Shown here: in pieces, positions 47,769 through 56,748 of the stretch
How the letters are laid out: each line of letters opens with the position of its first letter
How positions within the stretch are numbered: the first letter of the stretch is position 1
NCBI GenBank assembly: GCA_026168805.1
Contig: JAPFDS010000017.1
Span: forward strand, 1-64,000
Direction: 5' to 3'
Source: Caryophanales bacterium
GTDB lineage: Bacteria > Bacillota > Bacilli > Bacillales > Amphibacillaceae
Length of the DNA: 64,000 bases
Made by a program: the position numbers and the translations under genes
Notes under the pieces: generated by a model
What the model was told of the DNA's origin: nothing
Database searches by the model: none
What the model saw: only the letters and a program-made list of their open reading frames with translations

Positions 47769-48040
47769 GATAGAGCTGCAATTTCGAGAAGACTGCTGAA
47801 TCAAAGCACTAACATCGAGGATAGAGCTTCAATTTCGAGCGGACTGCTGAATCTAGGCACTATCACTGAGGATAGAGCTGCAATTTCGAGCAGACCGCTG
47901 AATCTAGGCACTATCACCGAGGATAGAGCTGCAATTTCGAGCAGACTGCTGAATCAAAGCACTATCACCGAAGATAGAGCTTCAATTTCGAGCAGACTGC
48001 TGAATCCAAGCACTATCACCAAAGGTAGTCCTGCAATTAT
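47769..48040. repeat. Tandem array C, 51-bp period
   Basis: Six anchors at 47769, 47820, 47871, 47922, 47973 and 48024, each exactly 51 bp apart. The consensus holds GATAGAGCTGCAATTTCGAG and CTGAATC.AAGCACTATCACC. Units are 85-95% identical, so this is the best conserved array. It lies between trhO and a lipoprotein gene and just overlaps the 3' end of the latter. It shares its unit with array D. Confidence 0.95.
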
Positions 48041-48330
48041 TTCCATTTACAACTTCCACGTGAGGATGAAACTTCTTTTAAAGTACCATCTTCTTTCATC
48101 ACGCTGTCTTTTCCATGTTCAATCAATCGAACTTTCCATTCAATGACATATTTATCCGACTTATCACATACCGATATAATTTCTACATTCCCATGTTCAG
48201 TAAAATGTTTTTCTTTTACAATTTTCTTCGCTTCATCTTCTGTTAGATCCCGTGCTTTAGCATTACTAATACATCCTGCAAGGAGGATCATGCTTATTAA
48301 AAGCAATATGAAAAGTCGTTTCCTCATCAT
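48037..48330 (-). CDS. Small lipoprotein
   Basis: 97 residues with a signal peptide and lipobox LLAGC, so a membrane-anchored extracellular protein is expected. The mature part (about 78 residues) has two Cys that could pair, and resembles small PepSY-like stress lipoproteins only weakly. AAGGAG lies 7-10 nt upstream of the ATG pair. No function assigned. Its 3' end touches repeat array C. Confidence 0.8.
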   Translation of the reverse strand: MMRKRLFILLLISMILLAGCISNAKARDLTEDEAKKIVKEKHFTEHGNVEIISVCDKSDKYVIEWKVRLIEHGKDSVMKEDGTLKEVSSSRGSCKWK

Positions 48331-48397
48331 AGAAGCTCCTTCTAGTCAATTGTTTTCTGTTCCGTATATCTTTAAATGAATCGTATCACAATTTTAA

Positions 48398-48644
48398 AAA
48401 GAGGTTGGGACAAATCAAAGTTGTACCTCCCAAAATACGAATAACATTCTAATGTAGCGTAGGAAATATACGTAGACTCCCGCGGGAGCAGAGGCATAGG
48501 CAAGACCCCGTAAGGCGATAGCCTACGGAGGCTTGCCAGCCGCCCGCAGGAAAGCGAAGTATATTTCCGAAGCGGGTAATTCCACTTGTTACATTAGAAT
48601 GTTCGTATATGAGTTAACTTTAAATCTATTGTCTCAACCTCTTT
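48398..48644. repeat. Long inverted-repeat element, copy 3
   Basis: Intact form. Outer arms GAGGTTGGGACA (48401) and TGTCTCAACCTC (48630); second arms AACATTCTAATGTA (48443) and TACATTAGAATGTT (48590); third arms GGAAATATAC (48462) and GTATATTTCC (48559); palindrome CTCCCGCGGGAG (48477); inner hairpin GGCAAG..CTTGCC (48499-48537). The right end is about 3 nt from the yidC stop codon. Confidence 0.94.
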
Positions 48645-48646
48645 AT

Positions 48647-49432
48647 TTAAGCAGTTACATATTTCTTTATGATAAACGTTTGGATAATCATAAACATTCC
48701 ACCAACAGACCAATACAAAGGTAAAGCTGCAGGTAGCGTGAATGAAATGAATCCAATCATTACTGGTGATAATAAACCGATCAGTGAAGCTTGTTTACGT
48801 TGCTTCCCTTCTGTTCCAATCAGACTCACTCTGGACTGGAGGAAATACGTAAGGAATGCGACTACGATCAGTAAAAAATCAATTTCACCTAAATTGAACC
48901 ATAAAAATGACTGATTCGCAATTTCTGGAGTGCGGCGGATCGCATAATAAAATCCAATTAAAAAAGGCATTTGAAGGAGCATAGGCAAGCATCCTGTCAC
49001 CATTTTCAGTGGATTATAGTCATGCTTCTGATACAGAGCACTTAATTCTTTTTGCATAGCCATTTGGGTTTCATTATCTTTCTTTCCTTGATACTTTTCT
49101 TGAATTTCGTCTATTTCTGGTTTTAATTCTTGCATTTTTTGCTGACCTATATGGGTTTGCTTCGCTTGGTTCAGCATGAAAGGTAGTAACACAAGCCTTA
49201 AAGCTAACGTAATCGCTACAATTGACATACCATAACTTCCACTAAATAAAACGGCTACCCATTTAATGAGTTGTGAAAACGGATAAACCATCCATTGATT
49301 GAAAAATCCAGTAGATGTCTCGTCAATGGGTGAAAAATCCCCACTGCAACCTGTCAATAAAAGAATGATTCCAATTCCTAAAAGTACATATCTATATTTC
49401 CGAAAGGTGGTGCGTATACTGTTTTTCCCCAT
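48647..49432 (-). CDS. yidC: Membrane insertase YidC/OxaA (lipoprotein type)
   Basis: 261 residues. Lipobox LLLTGC near residue 29, then five helices of the YidC core: SYGMSIVAITLALRLVLLPF with the conserved Arg, a charged hairpin (KMQELKPEIDEIQEKYQGK), and C-terminal helices. Inserts membrane proteins alone or with Sec. A non-operonic copy away from rnpA, so it is the second YidC paralogue (YqjG-type). AGGAGGA supports the ATG at 49432. Confidence 0.94.
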   Translation of the reverse strand: MGKNSIRTTFRKYRYVLLGIGIILLLTGCSGDFSPIDETSTGFFNQWMVYPFSQLIKWVAVLFSGSYGMSIVAITLALRLVLLPFMLNQAKQTHIGQQKMQELKPEIDEIQEKYQGKKDNETQMAMQKELSALYQKHDYNPLKMVTGCLPMLLQMPFLIGFYYAIRRTPEIANQSFLWFNLGEIDFLLIVVAFLTYFLQSRVSLIGTEGKQRKQASLIGLLSPVMIGFISFTLPAALPLYWSVGGMFMIIQTFIIKKYVTA

Positions 49433-49752
49433 AATTGTCCTCCTCTTATTTTATCTATTTGCATAAAATAAGAGAGGGAATCGTCTTCTAAATCATCATC
49501 AGTTGTAAACATTCGTTTGCACGATTTCCCAAACCAAACAATGAACGGCTCATTGAATACAACGGATTGTTTTTCAAAGGTCGCATACAATTGAATGTTT
49601 ACTTTTTCAGTATATAAACTGTTTCGCGTATAAACGGTATGATATTGCATGATAAGAAGTTGACTGATTCCTATCGTTGCTAAAATCAAGCCGAAATACA
49701 TATAAAACATCGCTGAGTTCATAAGGACATCACTAATAAGTTCTAAAAACAT
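49378..49752 (-). CDS. Small membrane protein overlapping yidC
   Basis: 124 residues: one helix (MFYMYFGLILATIGISQLLI) and a soluble part with IRGGQLWGKTVYAPP near the end. Family not recognised. The start at 49752 follows GGGGGTG. Its last 55 nt run inside yidC in another frame, past yidC's strong ribosome site, an unusually long overlap. The gene may be real or its 3' end could be an over-read frame. Confidence 0.5.
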   Translation of the reverse strand: MFLELISDVLMNSAMFYMYFGLILATIGISQLLIMQYHTVYTRNSLYTEKVNIQLYATFEKQSVVFNEPFIVWFGKSCKRMFTTDDDLEDDSLSYFMQIDKIRGGQLWGKTVYAPPFGNIDMYF

Positions 49753-49815
49753 ATAACGCACCCCCTTTTATCTGTATTTTCATCATTACTACTATACCAT
49801 ACAAACAATACGTTG

Positions 49816-50538
49816 TTATAAAATTTTATTTAAAAACTTTTTTGCTCGAGTGCTTTGTGGATGTGTAAAAAATGTGTGTGGATCTCCTTCTTCAACTAAA
49901 TGTCCATCATCTAAAAAGAGAATTCGATCTGCTACTTCTTTTGCAAAATTCATTTCATGTGTCACGACTACCATCGTCATGCCGGATTCTGCAAGTCCTT
50001 GCATCACCTCAAGAACTTCTTTGACCATTTCGGGATCAAGTGCTGAAGTTGGTTCGTCAAACAACATCATTTCTGGTTCCATTGCAAGAGCGCGCGCAAT
50101 CGCCACCCGTTGCTTTTGTCCACCTGATAATTGATTGGGATATGCGGATAATTTATCTCCAAGCCCCACTCGTTCAATTAAATCCTCTGCAATGACATGT
50201 GCTTGTTCTTCTTTCAGCTTCTTTACCGTTTTTGGCGCATACGCTACATTTTCTAAGACAGACATATGAGGGAACAAGTTAAAATGTTGAAATACCATTC
50301 CAATTTTTTGGCGAACCTTCATAATATCTGCACTTGGATCAGTAATATCGATTCCTTGAACCTTAATATCACCTGTTGTCGCTTGCTCGAGACCATTTAA
50401 ACAACGCAAAAAAGTTGATTTCCCTGAACCAGATGGCCCAATGACGGCAACGACCTCTCCCTTATGGACAGATGTCGATATTCCTTTTAAAACCGTTAAT
50501 GAGCCAAAATCTTTTGTCAATGCTTCTATATTAATCAC
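49816..50538 (-). CDS. artR: Polar amino-acid ABC transporter ATPase
   Basis: 240 residues in the GlnQ/ArtR class. Walker [11 protein letters not shown]-loop [18 protein letters not shown], signature LSGGQKQR, Walker [13 protein letters not shown], switch His in VTHEM. Start GTG 50538 lies 10 nt after GGAGG and 8 nt inside the permease gene, so they are coupled. Last gene of a three-gene operon. Confidence 0.92.
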   Translation of the reverse strand: MINIEALTKDFGSLTVLKGISTSVHKGEVVAVIGPSGSGKSTFLRCLNGLEQATTGDIKVQGIDITDPSADIMKVRQKIGMVFQHFNLFPHMSVLENVAYAPKTVKKLKEEQAHVIAEDLIERVGLGDKLSAYPNQLSGGQKQRVAIARALAMEPEMMLFDEPTSALDPEMVKEVLEVMQGLAESGMTMVVVTHEMNFAKEVADRILFLDDGHLVEEGDPHTFFTHPQSTRAKKFLNKIL

Positions 50539-51190
50539 TAGCACGCATCCTCCGTTCAATTCCTTTTCCAGCAAGTGTTAAGCCATAAACCATCACCCAA
50601 TAAATAAGTGCAACAAACAATAATGGTTCAAAATTATGGTACGTATTCGCTCCAACAATTTGTGCCCGGCGCATGAGATCCACGTAACCGATGACCGATA
50701 CAATTGCTGATTCCTTCGTCAACGTAATAAATTCATTCATTAAGGCTGGTAAAATATTTTTAATCGCTTGTGGCAGTATTATATTCATCATCATTTGGCG
50801 ATAAGGTACACCAAGAGCTGCTGCCGCTTCTGTCTGGCCACGATCTACTGCTAAAATTCCTGCTCGAATAATTTCAGATACATATGCGGATGAGTTCAGT
50901 CCAAATGCTAAAATTGCTGATACATATGGTGAAATATCATAGCCCGTTAATTGCGGAATGGCGATATAAATAATCATCAATTGCACAAGCAAAGGTGTAC
51001 CACGAAATATAGATGTATACACATCCGCAACAACTTTTAGTGGCCGAATGCTTCCTATTTTACAAATAGCAAGCAGTGTACCTAGTATGAAACCGATCAC
51101 AATCGACATACTTACAAATTTTAATGTCACCCATATTCCTTCCAAAATAAAAGGAATATAGGGCACGAGTAGGCTAAAATCCAACTTCAT
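50531..51190 (-). CDS. artQ: Polar amino-acid ABC transporter permease
   Basis: 219 residues, five helices. The EAA loop is [21 protein letters not shown]. One permease gene only, so a homodimer is expected, as in B. subtilis ArtQ. It follows the binding-protein gene by 34 nt on the same strand. Confidence 0.92.
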   Translation of the reverse strand: MKLDFSLLVPYIPFILEGIWVTLKFVSMSIVIGFILGTLLAICKIGSIRPLKVVADVYTSIFRGTPLLVQLMIIYIAIPQLTGYDISPYVSAILAFGLNSSAYVSEIIRAGILAVDRGQTEAAAALGVPYRQMMMNIILPQAIKNILPALMNEFITLTKESAIVSVIGYVDLMRRAQIVGANTYHNFEPLLFVALIYWVMVYGLTLAGKGIERRMRASD

Positions 51191-51224
51191 GCCCTATCAC
51201 CTAACCTTTCCTTAGCGCGGCTAT

Positions 51225-51983
51225 TTACTCTGTGAGCCACTCCTCTTTTAATGCATCAATGGTTCCATCTTCCTCTAATTGCTCGAGCGCCTCATTTACT
51301 TCATCGACTAAGTCATTTCCTTTTGGAAAAGCAATAGCCATTCCCGGCGAACTTCTCGTTGGATCATCAAAGCCTACTAAATCTTGTGCTTCCATATATC
51401 CTCGGGCTACTTCTTTATCTAAATAAACAACATCAATTCGACCAGTCACAAGTTCTTGAATTAACATCCCCGCATCATCAATCTTTTTTACTTCAAATCC
51501 GTATTCATCTTGAATCTTCTCAGCACCTTCTTCTTGAATGGATCCAAGTTGAACACCGACTGTTTTCCCCTCAAATTGATCTACATCTGTATACTCATTG
51601 TCCTTTGTACTAATGAACATTTCTCCGGAGCGATTATACTCCATTGAAAAATCCACATTCTCTTTCCGGTCCTCTGTCGCACTCATTCCAGAAATAACAA
51701 AATCGACACGGTCTGCTTGAAGGGAGCTAATAAGTCCATCAAAACTCATATCTGTTATTTCAAGTTCATATCCTAACTCTTCTGCAATGGCTTTCGCTAA
51801 ATCAATGTCAAATCCTATAAAATCTCCATTTGTATCATGGGATTCAAAAGGTGGATAATCTGCCGAAGTAGCCATTTTAAGTGTTTTCTTTTCTTCACCT
51901 GAGGCTTTCTCCGTATCTCCACATGCAGCTAACATCAATAAAACACTTACTACCAATCCAATCATTCCTAATTTCTTTTTCAT
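51225..51983 (-). CDS. artP: Amino-acid-binding lipoprotein (ArtP-like)
   Basis: 252 residues. Lipobox LAAC near residue 21. The family-3 binding fold starts at KMATSADYPPFESHD and includes GFDIDLAKAIAEELGYE and KTVGVQLGSIQEE, as in B. subtilis ArtP for arginine. Substrate is inferred from similarity; other basic or polar amino acids are possible. First gene of artPQR-like operon, just downstream of repeat array D. Confidence 0.88.
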   Translation of the reverse strand: MKKKLGMIGLVVSVLLMLAACGDTEKASGEEKKTLKMATSADYPPFESHDTNGDFIGFDIDLAKAIAEELGYELEITDMSFDGLISSLQADRVDFVISGMSATEDRKENVDFSMEYNRSGEMFISTKDNEYTDVDQFEGKTVGVQLGSIQEEGAEKIQDEYGFEVKKIDDAGMLIQELVTGRIDVVYLDKEVARGYMEAQDLVGFDDPTRSSPGMAIAFPKGNDLVDEVNEALEQLEEDGTIDALKEEWLTE

Positions 51984-52035
51984 CGTATTTCCCCATTTCT
52001 ATTTATTTTTATTCTTTTTGTTGAATATTTCTCTC

Positions 52036-52270
52036 GGACCTCAAAATCGAGGGACTAAGACCTGGGATAGAACCTCAATTGCGAGTGGAACGCGAAATCG
52101 AGGAACTAAAACCCGGGATAACGACGCAATTCCGAGTAGACTGCTGAATTGAGGGACTAAAGCTATAGATAGTGCCTCAATTACAGATCAGTCTCAGAAT
52201 CAAGGAACTAACGCTTGCGATAGTCCCTCAATTCCGAGCAGGCCACGGAATCGAGGCACTTAGATTCCAC
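52036..52270. repeat. Tandem array D, 51-bp period
   Basis: Four anchors GATA at 52066, 52117, 52168 and 52219, exactly 51 bp apart. The units are more diverged than in array C but share CTCAATT.CGAG, CTGAATC.AGG.ACTAA, so C and D are the same family. It fills the space between the proS 3' end and artP, on the 5' side of artP. Confidence 0.93.
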
Positions 52271-52353
52271 TCGACGTATATTCATACACCTTATTGTATA
52301 TTTATACCATGATGTTAATATTTATGCAACACATTTTTAAAAAAAGACAAAAT

Positions 52354-52384
52354 AAAAAGCGACTGGAATGTCCAGTCGCTCTTG
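52354..52384 (-). terminator. Terminator after proS
   Basis: On the minus strand AGCGACTGGA pairs with TCCAGTCGCT and is followed by TTTTTATTTTG. Confidence 0.88.
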
Positions 52385-52399
52385 ATACCAATCATTTAA

Positions 52400-53833
52400 T
52401 TAATATGCACGTGCCCAATAAACCATATCTTCCGCTTCTTCTCCACAACATACGCACGTGTCAGCGATTTTTTCTTGTTCAAATGGAATACAACGGGATG
52501 TTGCTTTTGTTTCTTCTTGAATTTTTTCTTCACATGATTCTTTTCCACACCACATAGCTTTAATAAATCCTGATTCTTTTTCGAGTGTTTCCTTAAATTC
52601 TTCAAAAGTTGTTGCTACATTTGTATTCTCTTCACGATGAGCCAATGCTGCGTCAAATAAACTTTGTTGAATGTCTTCAAGTAATACCGGGAGACGCTCA
52701 TTAAGTGCGTCCATAGCTACAAATTCCTTTTCCCCTGTATCTCTACGAACGAGCACTACTTGTTCTTTTTCAATATCTTTAGGTCCAATTTCTATGCGGA
52801 CAGGATATCCTTTCATTTCACTTTCATTGAATTTCCATCCAGGCATATTATCGCTTGCATCGATATCTACGCGGGCAATATCCTTCAATGAATCACGTAA
52901 ATCATACGCTTGATCCAGAACCCCTTCTTTGTGCTGGGCAATCGGAACGATCATCGCCTGCGTCGGCGCAATCCGTGGTGGAATCACTAATCCACGGTTA
53001 TCACCATGAACCATAATTAATGCTCCGATGAGACGGGTCGTTATTCCCCATGATGTTTGATGGACATATTGTTGCTTACCTTCTTTATCTAAGTACTGAA
53101 TATCAAATACTTCCGCAAATCCCGTTCCAAGTAAATGGGATGTTCCTGCTTGAAGTGCTCGACCATCATGCATTAAACTTTCAATCGTTAATGTATATTC
53201 AGCACCAGCGAACTTTTCGCTGTCTGTTTTCTTCCCTCTTATAACTGGCATCGCTAAATGATTTTCAGCGACATCTGCATAAACCTCTAACATTCTTGCT
53301 GTTTCTTCAGCTGCGTCTTCATGTGTCGCATGAGCCGTATGCCCTTCTTGCCAATGGAACTCGAGTGAACGTAAGAAAGGACGTGTCGTCTTTTCCCAAC
53401 GTACAACGTTTGCCCATTGGTTATACAACATTGGTAAATCACGGTAGGAATGAATGTTATTTGAATAATATTCACAGAAAAGCACTTCAGAAGTCGGACG
53501 AACGCACAGACGTTCAGCTAATTCTTCATCCCCTGCATGTGTTACCCAAGCAACTTCTGGAGCGAAGCCATCCACATGATCCTTTTCCTTTTGCAAAGAA
53601 CTTTCTGGAATAAAGAGAGGGAACGATACGTTAGAATGTCCTGTTTCTTTAATTTGGCGATCAAGCTCATCACGCATATTTTCCCAAATGGCGAATCCAT
53701 ATGGTTTAATAATCATCGTTCCTCGTACAGAACCATAATCAACAAGGTCCGCCTGTTTGACAACATCTGTATACCACTGGCCAAAATCATCTTCCATTGC
53801 TGTTACTTTTTCTACAAACTTTTTATTACTCAT
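52400..53833 (-). CDS. proS: Prolyl-tRNA synthetase (archaeal/eukaryote-like type)
   Basis: 477 residues, the short class II form without the large bacterial insertion domain. Motif 2 region ([18 protein letters not shown]), motif 3 region with the conserved Gly-Asp-Arg tail, anticodon domain with [16 protein letters not shown], and a C-terminal zinc domain with CGKESCEE and CVCC. Start 53833 has AAAGGTGGAG at a good distance. Bacilli often carry both this and a bacterial-type ProS; which this cell needs cannot be told. A T-box leader precedes it. Confidence 0.95.
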   Translation of the reverse strand: MSNKKFVEKVTAMEDDFGQWYTDVVKQADLVDYGSVRGTMIIKPYGFAIWENMRDELDRQIKETGHSNVSFPLFIPESSLQKEKDHVDGFAPEVAWVTHAGDEELAERLCVRPTSEVLFCEYYSNNIHSYRDLPMLYNQWANVVRWEKTTRPFLRSLEFHWQEGHTAHATHEDAAEETARMLEVYADVAENHLAMPVIRGKKTDSEKFAGAEYTLTIESLMHDGRALQAGTSHLLGTGFAEVFDIQYLDKEGKQQYVHQTSWGITTRLIGALIMVHGDNRGLVIPPRIAPTQAMIVPIAQHKEGVLDQAYDLRDSLKDIARVDIDASDNMPGWKFNESEMKGYPVRIEIGPKDIEKEQVVLVRRDTGEKEFVAMDALNERLPVLLEDIQQSLFDAALAHREENTNVATTFEEFKETLEKESGFIKAMWCGKESCEEKIQEETKATSRCIPFEQEKIADTCVCCGEEAEDMVYWARAY

Positions 53834-53887
53834 TTTGCTCCACCTTTTCATTTATATTTTATATATTTTGTTAAAAATGCACATAAA

Positions 53888-54148
53888 AATAGCCTCTAAT
53901 CCATCATAAGGGACCGAGGTCTGGTGGTACCACCCTTGTTTTTATCCATGTCTATACACATGAATAAACACTTCATTTAATAACGGGATTAACCGCGCAC
54001 AATTGTAGCTTCTACAATCAAGCATCAATGGCGAACTCGTAAGGTAGGTTCTCTCATACGTCTTTGGAAATTTTCACCAGCCATTTCCTCTCTACAAAAG
54101 ACAAAATAAGATACTAGTCTTCTTCAACGTTTCAATATATTTATACGT
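53888..54148 (-). promoter_or_regulatory. T-box riboswitch leader of proS
   Basis: The minus strand has the T-box core AAGGGTGGTACCACC at 53922-53937 with UGGU for an ACCA-ending tRNA, a long Stem I from about 54110, and a candidate specifier CCU in GAACCTACC (about 54047-54055), which codes for Pro. A terminator-like stem with a T-run follows before the start codon. tRNA-Pro in the window ends ACCA, which fits. Confidence 0.85.
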
Positions 54149-54150
54149 TC

Positions 54151-54179
54151 AATATATATCTGTGCCTTTAAAATGTCAA
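54151..54179 (-). promoter_or_regulatory. Promoter of the proS leader
   Basis: TTGACA and TATATT with exactly 17 nt between on the minus strand, just upstream of the T-box leader. Confidence 0.8.
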
Positions 54180-54288
54180 GAATAGTGAGTGTTTCAGTCA
54201 TTTCCATGATTCTTTTCAATAACTTTTTGTTGCACGCATACGCTCCACCCTGTAATATACATACAAATATAGTATCCAAGGAGAGAAT

Positions 54289-55110
54289 ATGATGTTAACA
54301 GACTATCACGTACATATGGCTGAAACAGGATCATTTACTATTGACTATCTCAAACAATATATTGAAGCCGCCAAAGCAAATGGCATTGAGGAACTCGGTA
54401 TTTCTGAACATGCGTACTTTTTTTATGAAACGAAAAACATTTTATCCAACCCTTGGGTAGACGGACGGCGCCACTTGCATTTTGCAGATTATGCACAGTT
54501 TTTCAAAGACGCAAATGCTGCAGGGCTACGTGTTAAAATGGGGATTGAAATGGACTATACGCCTGGTAAAGAACGAGAAATGGAAGCTTTTATCCAGCAA
54601 CACCCTTTTGATTATGTCATAGGTTCCGTTCATTGGATTGGTGACTGGGGAATTGATTTAGACATATATAAAGACGAATATGAAAAAAGAGATATGAAAG
54701 AGGTTTACACCAAGTATTTTGATCAAATTGTTACACTTGCAGAATCAAAGCTATTTGACTTCGTTGGTCATATTGACCTAATCAAAATATTTGGATATGC
54801 CCCAAAGGATCAAGATTTTATCGATCAAGAATACGACCGGGTTGTGCAAGCTTTAGCTGCTTCAGGCACATGTATCGAAATAAGTACAGCAGGTCTGCGT
54901 AAGCCTGTTGGGGAGATGTACCCAACTCCACGTTTGTTGCAAAAATGTTTTGATGCGGGTGTCGAAATCGTTATTTGTTCCGATGCACATATGCCTAAAC
55001 ATATAGGATTTGCCTATGACCAAGCAATTGCTCTAGCACGTTCTGTCGGATATACAGAAATCCAAACATTTACCCAACGAAAAAAGATAGCACATCCCAT
55101 CGGCTCATAA
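54289..55110 (+). CDS. PHP-domain histidinol-phosphatase
   Basis: 273-residue polymerase-and-histidinol-phosphatase fold. Metal ligands are in DYHVHMAETG, GISEHAYFF, IGSVHW, and SDAHMPKHIG. Matches HisK/HisJ of Bacillus, last-but-one step of histidine synthesis. No other his gene is near. ATG 54289 or 54292 both follow AAGGAG. Confidence 0.88.
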   Translation: MMLTDYHVHMAETGSFTIDYLKQYIEAAKANGIEELGISEHAYFFYETKNILSNPWVDGRRHLHFADYAQFFKDANAAGLRVKMGIEMDYTPGKEREMEAFIQQHPFDYVIGSVHWIGDWGIDLDIYKDEYEKRDMKEVYTKYFDQIVTLAESKLFDFVGHIDLIKIFGYAPKDQDFIDQEYDRVVQALAASGTCIEISTAGLRKPVGEMYPTPRLLQKCFDAGVEIVICSDAHMPKHIGFAYDQAIALARSVGYTEIQTFTQRKKIAHPIGS

Positions 55111-55116
55111 GACAGG

Positions 55117-55152
55117 CAAAAACACATGTAGAAAACTCTACATGTGTTTTTG
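55117..55152. terminator. Bidirectional terminator, PHP gene / serA
   Basis: CAAAAACACATGTAGA pairs perfectly with its complement; convergent genes on both sides. Confidence 0.93.
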
Positions 55153-55161
55153 TCCGCACGG

Positions 55162-56748
55162 TTATAAATTAATCGGAGTTACGTGATAAATATGATCTAG
55201 TTGCTTCACTTTTTCAAGAGCTCCCTCATGCAATTCATGATCAATGGTTAACATCATAATGGCTTCTCCACCGATTTGCTTTCGTCCAACATGCATGGAA
55301 GCTATATTAATACCTTCATCAGCAAAAAGCGTTCCTACTTTTCCGATCGCTCCAGGTTGATCCTTATGATGGACCATGACGAGATGGCCTTCAGGAACGA
55401 CATCGACAGGATACCCATCAATATTGACAATCCGAGCTCCGAGTCCATTTAATAATGTTCCAGTAGCTGTTCGAACTTCATTGCTCGTCCGAATTTCCAC
55501 AGTAATGGCATTGGTAAAGCCTTTTGCTGCATTTGTTTTATGTTCGTGAATGGCGATTCCTTTTTTCTCTGCAACATAAGCTGCATTCACATCATTCACT
55601 CGCGCACCTAAATGAGGGCGTAAGTACCCTTTAATAATATTCCGTGTGAGTGGAGCAACATCAATATTTGCTACTTCTCCCGCATAGCGAATATGCATTT
55701 CCTCAATTGCTTCTGTTTGAATGCGCGCCAGGAATTCACCTGTTTTTAGAGCTAAGTTCATATATGGCGCTACTTCTTTCATGGACTCCTCGGGAACTGA
55801 AGGGATGTTCACTGGGTTTCGAACAAGATTTCCTGATAAAATACGAACCACATCTTCACTTACATCAATCGCCACGTTTTCCTGTGCTTCAATGGTACTA
55901 GCACCTAAATGAGGAGTGGCAATCACATTTGGCAATGTTAAAATAGGATGATCGATTGCTGGTTCTTCAACAAAAACATCGATTGCTGCTCCTGCAATTT
56001 TATTTTCTTTTAATGCATTATATAAAGCCTCTTCATGAATGATGCCTCCTCGTGCACAGTTGATAATATATGCACTTGGTTTCATCAATTTAAAGGCTTC
56101 TTCATTAATAATGTTTCTCGTTGCATCCATGAGTGGAGTGTGCACAGTTAGAAAATCAGCTTGTTTCACTACTTCGGTAAATTCGCCGTTTTGAATGCCC
56201 ATCGTTTCAGCGCGTTTATCGGTTAGAAATGGATCATAGGCAATGACGTTCATTCTCTGCCCTTTTGCTCGATAAGCCACTTCTGCGCCAATACGACCTA
56301 ACCCAATAATTCCTAAGGTTTTATTTTTAAGTTCAACACCCATATAGGTAGATCGATCCCACACATGATTTTTCAGTGCGTGGAAAGCTTGGGGAATGTT
56401 TCGTGCTAGAGACATAATCATTGCTAATGTATGCTCCGCTGCCGCATTCATATTTCCGTTAGGAGCATTCACAACTACAACACCATGCTCGGTTGCTGCT
56501 TCGATATCAATATTATCGACCCCTACACCCGCACGGCCAATCACACGTAGCTTTTTCCCTTTAGCTATGACTTCTTTAGTAACTTGTGTTTGACTCCTCA
56601 CGAGTAAGGCGTCATATTGATCGATGCTATTCAAGAGTTCTTCTTTAGATAAACTAGTTTTTATGTCCACTTTTACACCATCAGTGTTATATAAAGGTTC
56701 TATTCCTTCTTCACTTAAAGGATCTGCGATTAATACCCGAGCATGCAT
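55162..56748 (-). CDS. serA: D-3-phosphoglycerate dehydrogenase
   Basis: 528 residues, the long form. NAD-binding GLGRIGAEVA, active-site His in PHLGASTIEAQ, then an intervening domain and a C-terminal ACT domain (MVHHKDQPGAIGKVG) that typically binds serine for feedback control. First step of serine synthesis. Its ATG shares one base with the aminotransferase stop (TAATG), so they are translationally coupled. Confidence 0.96.
   Translation of the reverse strand: MHARVLIADPLSEEGIEPLYNTDGVKVDIKTSLSKEELLNSIDQYDALLVRSQTQVTKEVIAKGKKLRVIGRAGVGVDNIDIEAATEHGVVVVNAPNGNMNAAAEHTLAMIMSLARNIPQAFHALKNHVWDRSTYMGVELKNKTLGIIGLGRIGAEVAYRAKGQRMNVIAYDPFLTDKRAETMGIQNGEFTEVVKQADFLTVHTPLMDATRNIINEEAFKLMKPSAYIINCARGGIIHEEALYNALKENKIAGAAIDVFVEEPAIDHPILTLPNVIATPHLGASTIEAQENVAIDVSEDVVRILSGNLVRNPVNIPSVPEESMKEVAPYMNLALKTGEFLARIQTEAIEEMHIRYAGEVANIDVAPLTRNIIKGYLRPHLGARVNDVNAAYVAEKKGIAIHEHKTNAAKGFTNAITVEIRTSNEVRTATGTLLNGLGARIVNIDGYPVDVVPEGHLVMVHHKDQPGAIGKVGTLFADEGINIASMHVGRKQIGGEAIMMLTIDHELHEGALEKVKQLDHIYHVTPINL

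Noticed and set aside
47739..48146. 135-codon frame encoding 17-residue repeats
   Set aside because: The frame exists because the 51-bp repeat length is a multiple of three. It has no ribosome site and starts inside the trhO terminator.
21312..48644. Insertion sequences as explanation of the three long repeats
   Set aside because: No transposase frame, no target duplication seen; size and nested stems fit a non-coding or MITE-like element better. A MITE origin remains possible.
10736..52270. CRISPR arrays as explanation of the regular repeats
   Set aside because: Units are contiguous 51-bp copies without unique spacers, no cas genes are near, and the repeats are not conserved exactly.
53834..54288. 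Protein-coding frames in the proS leader
   Set aside because: The region has T-box core sequence, a promoter and a terminator stem, which account for it.
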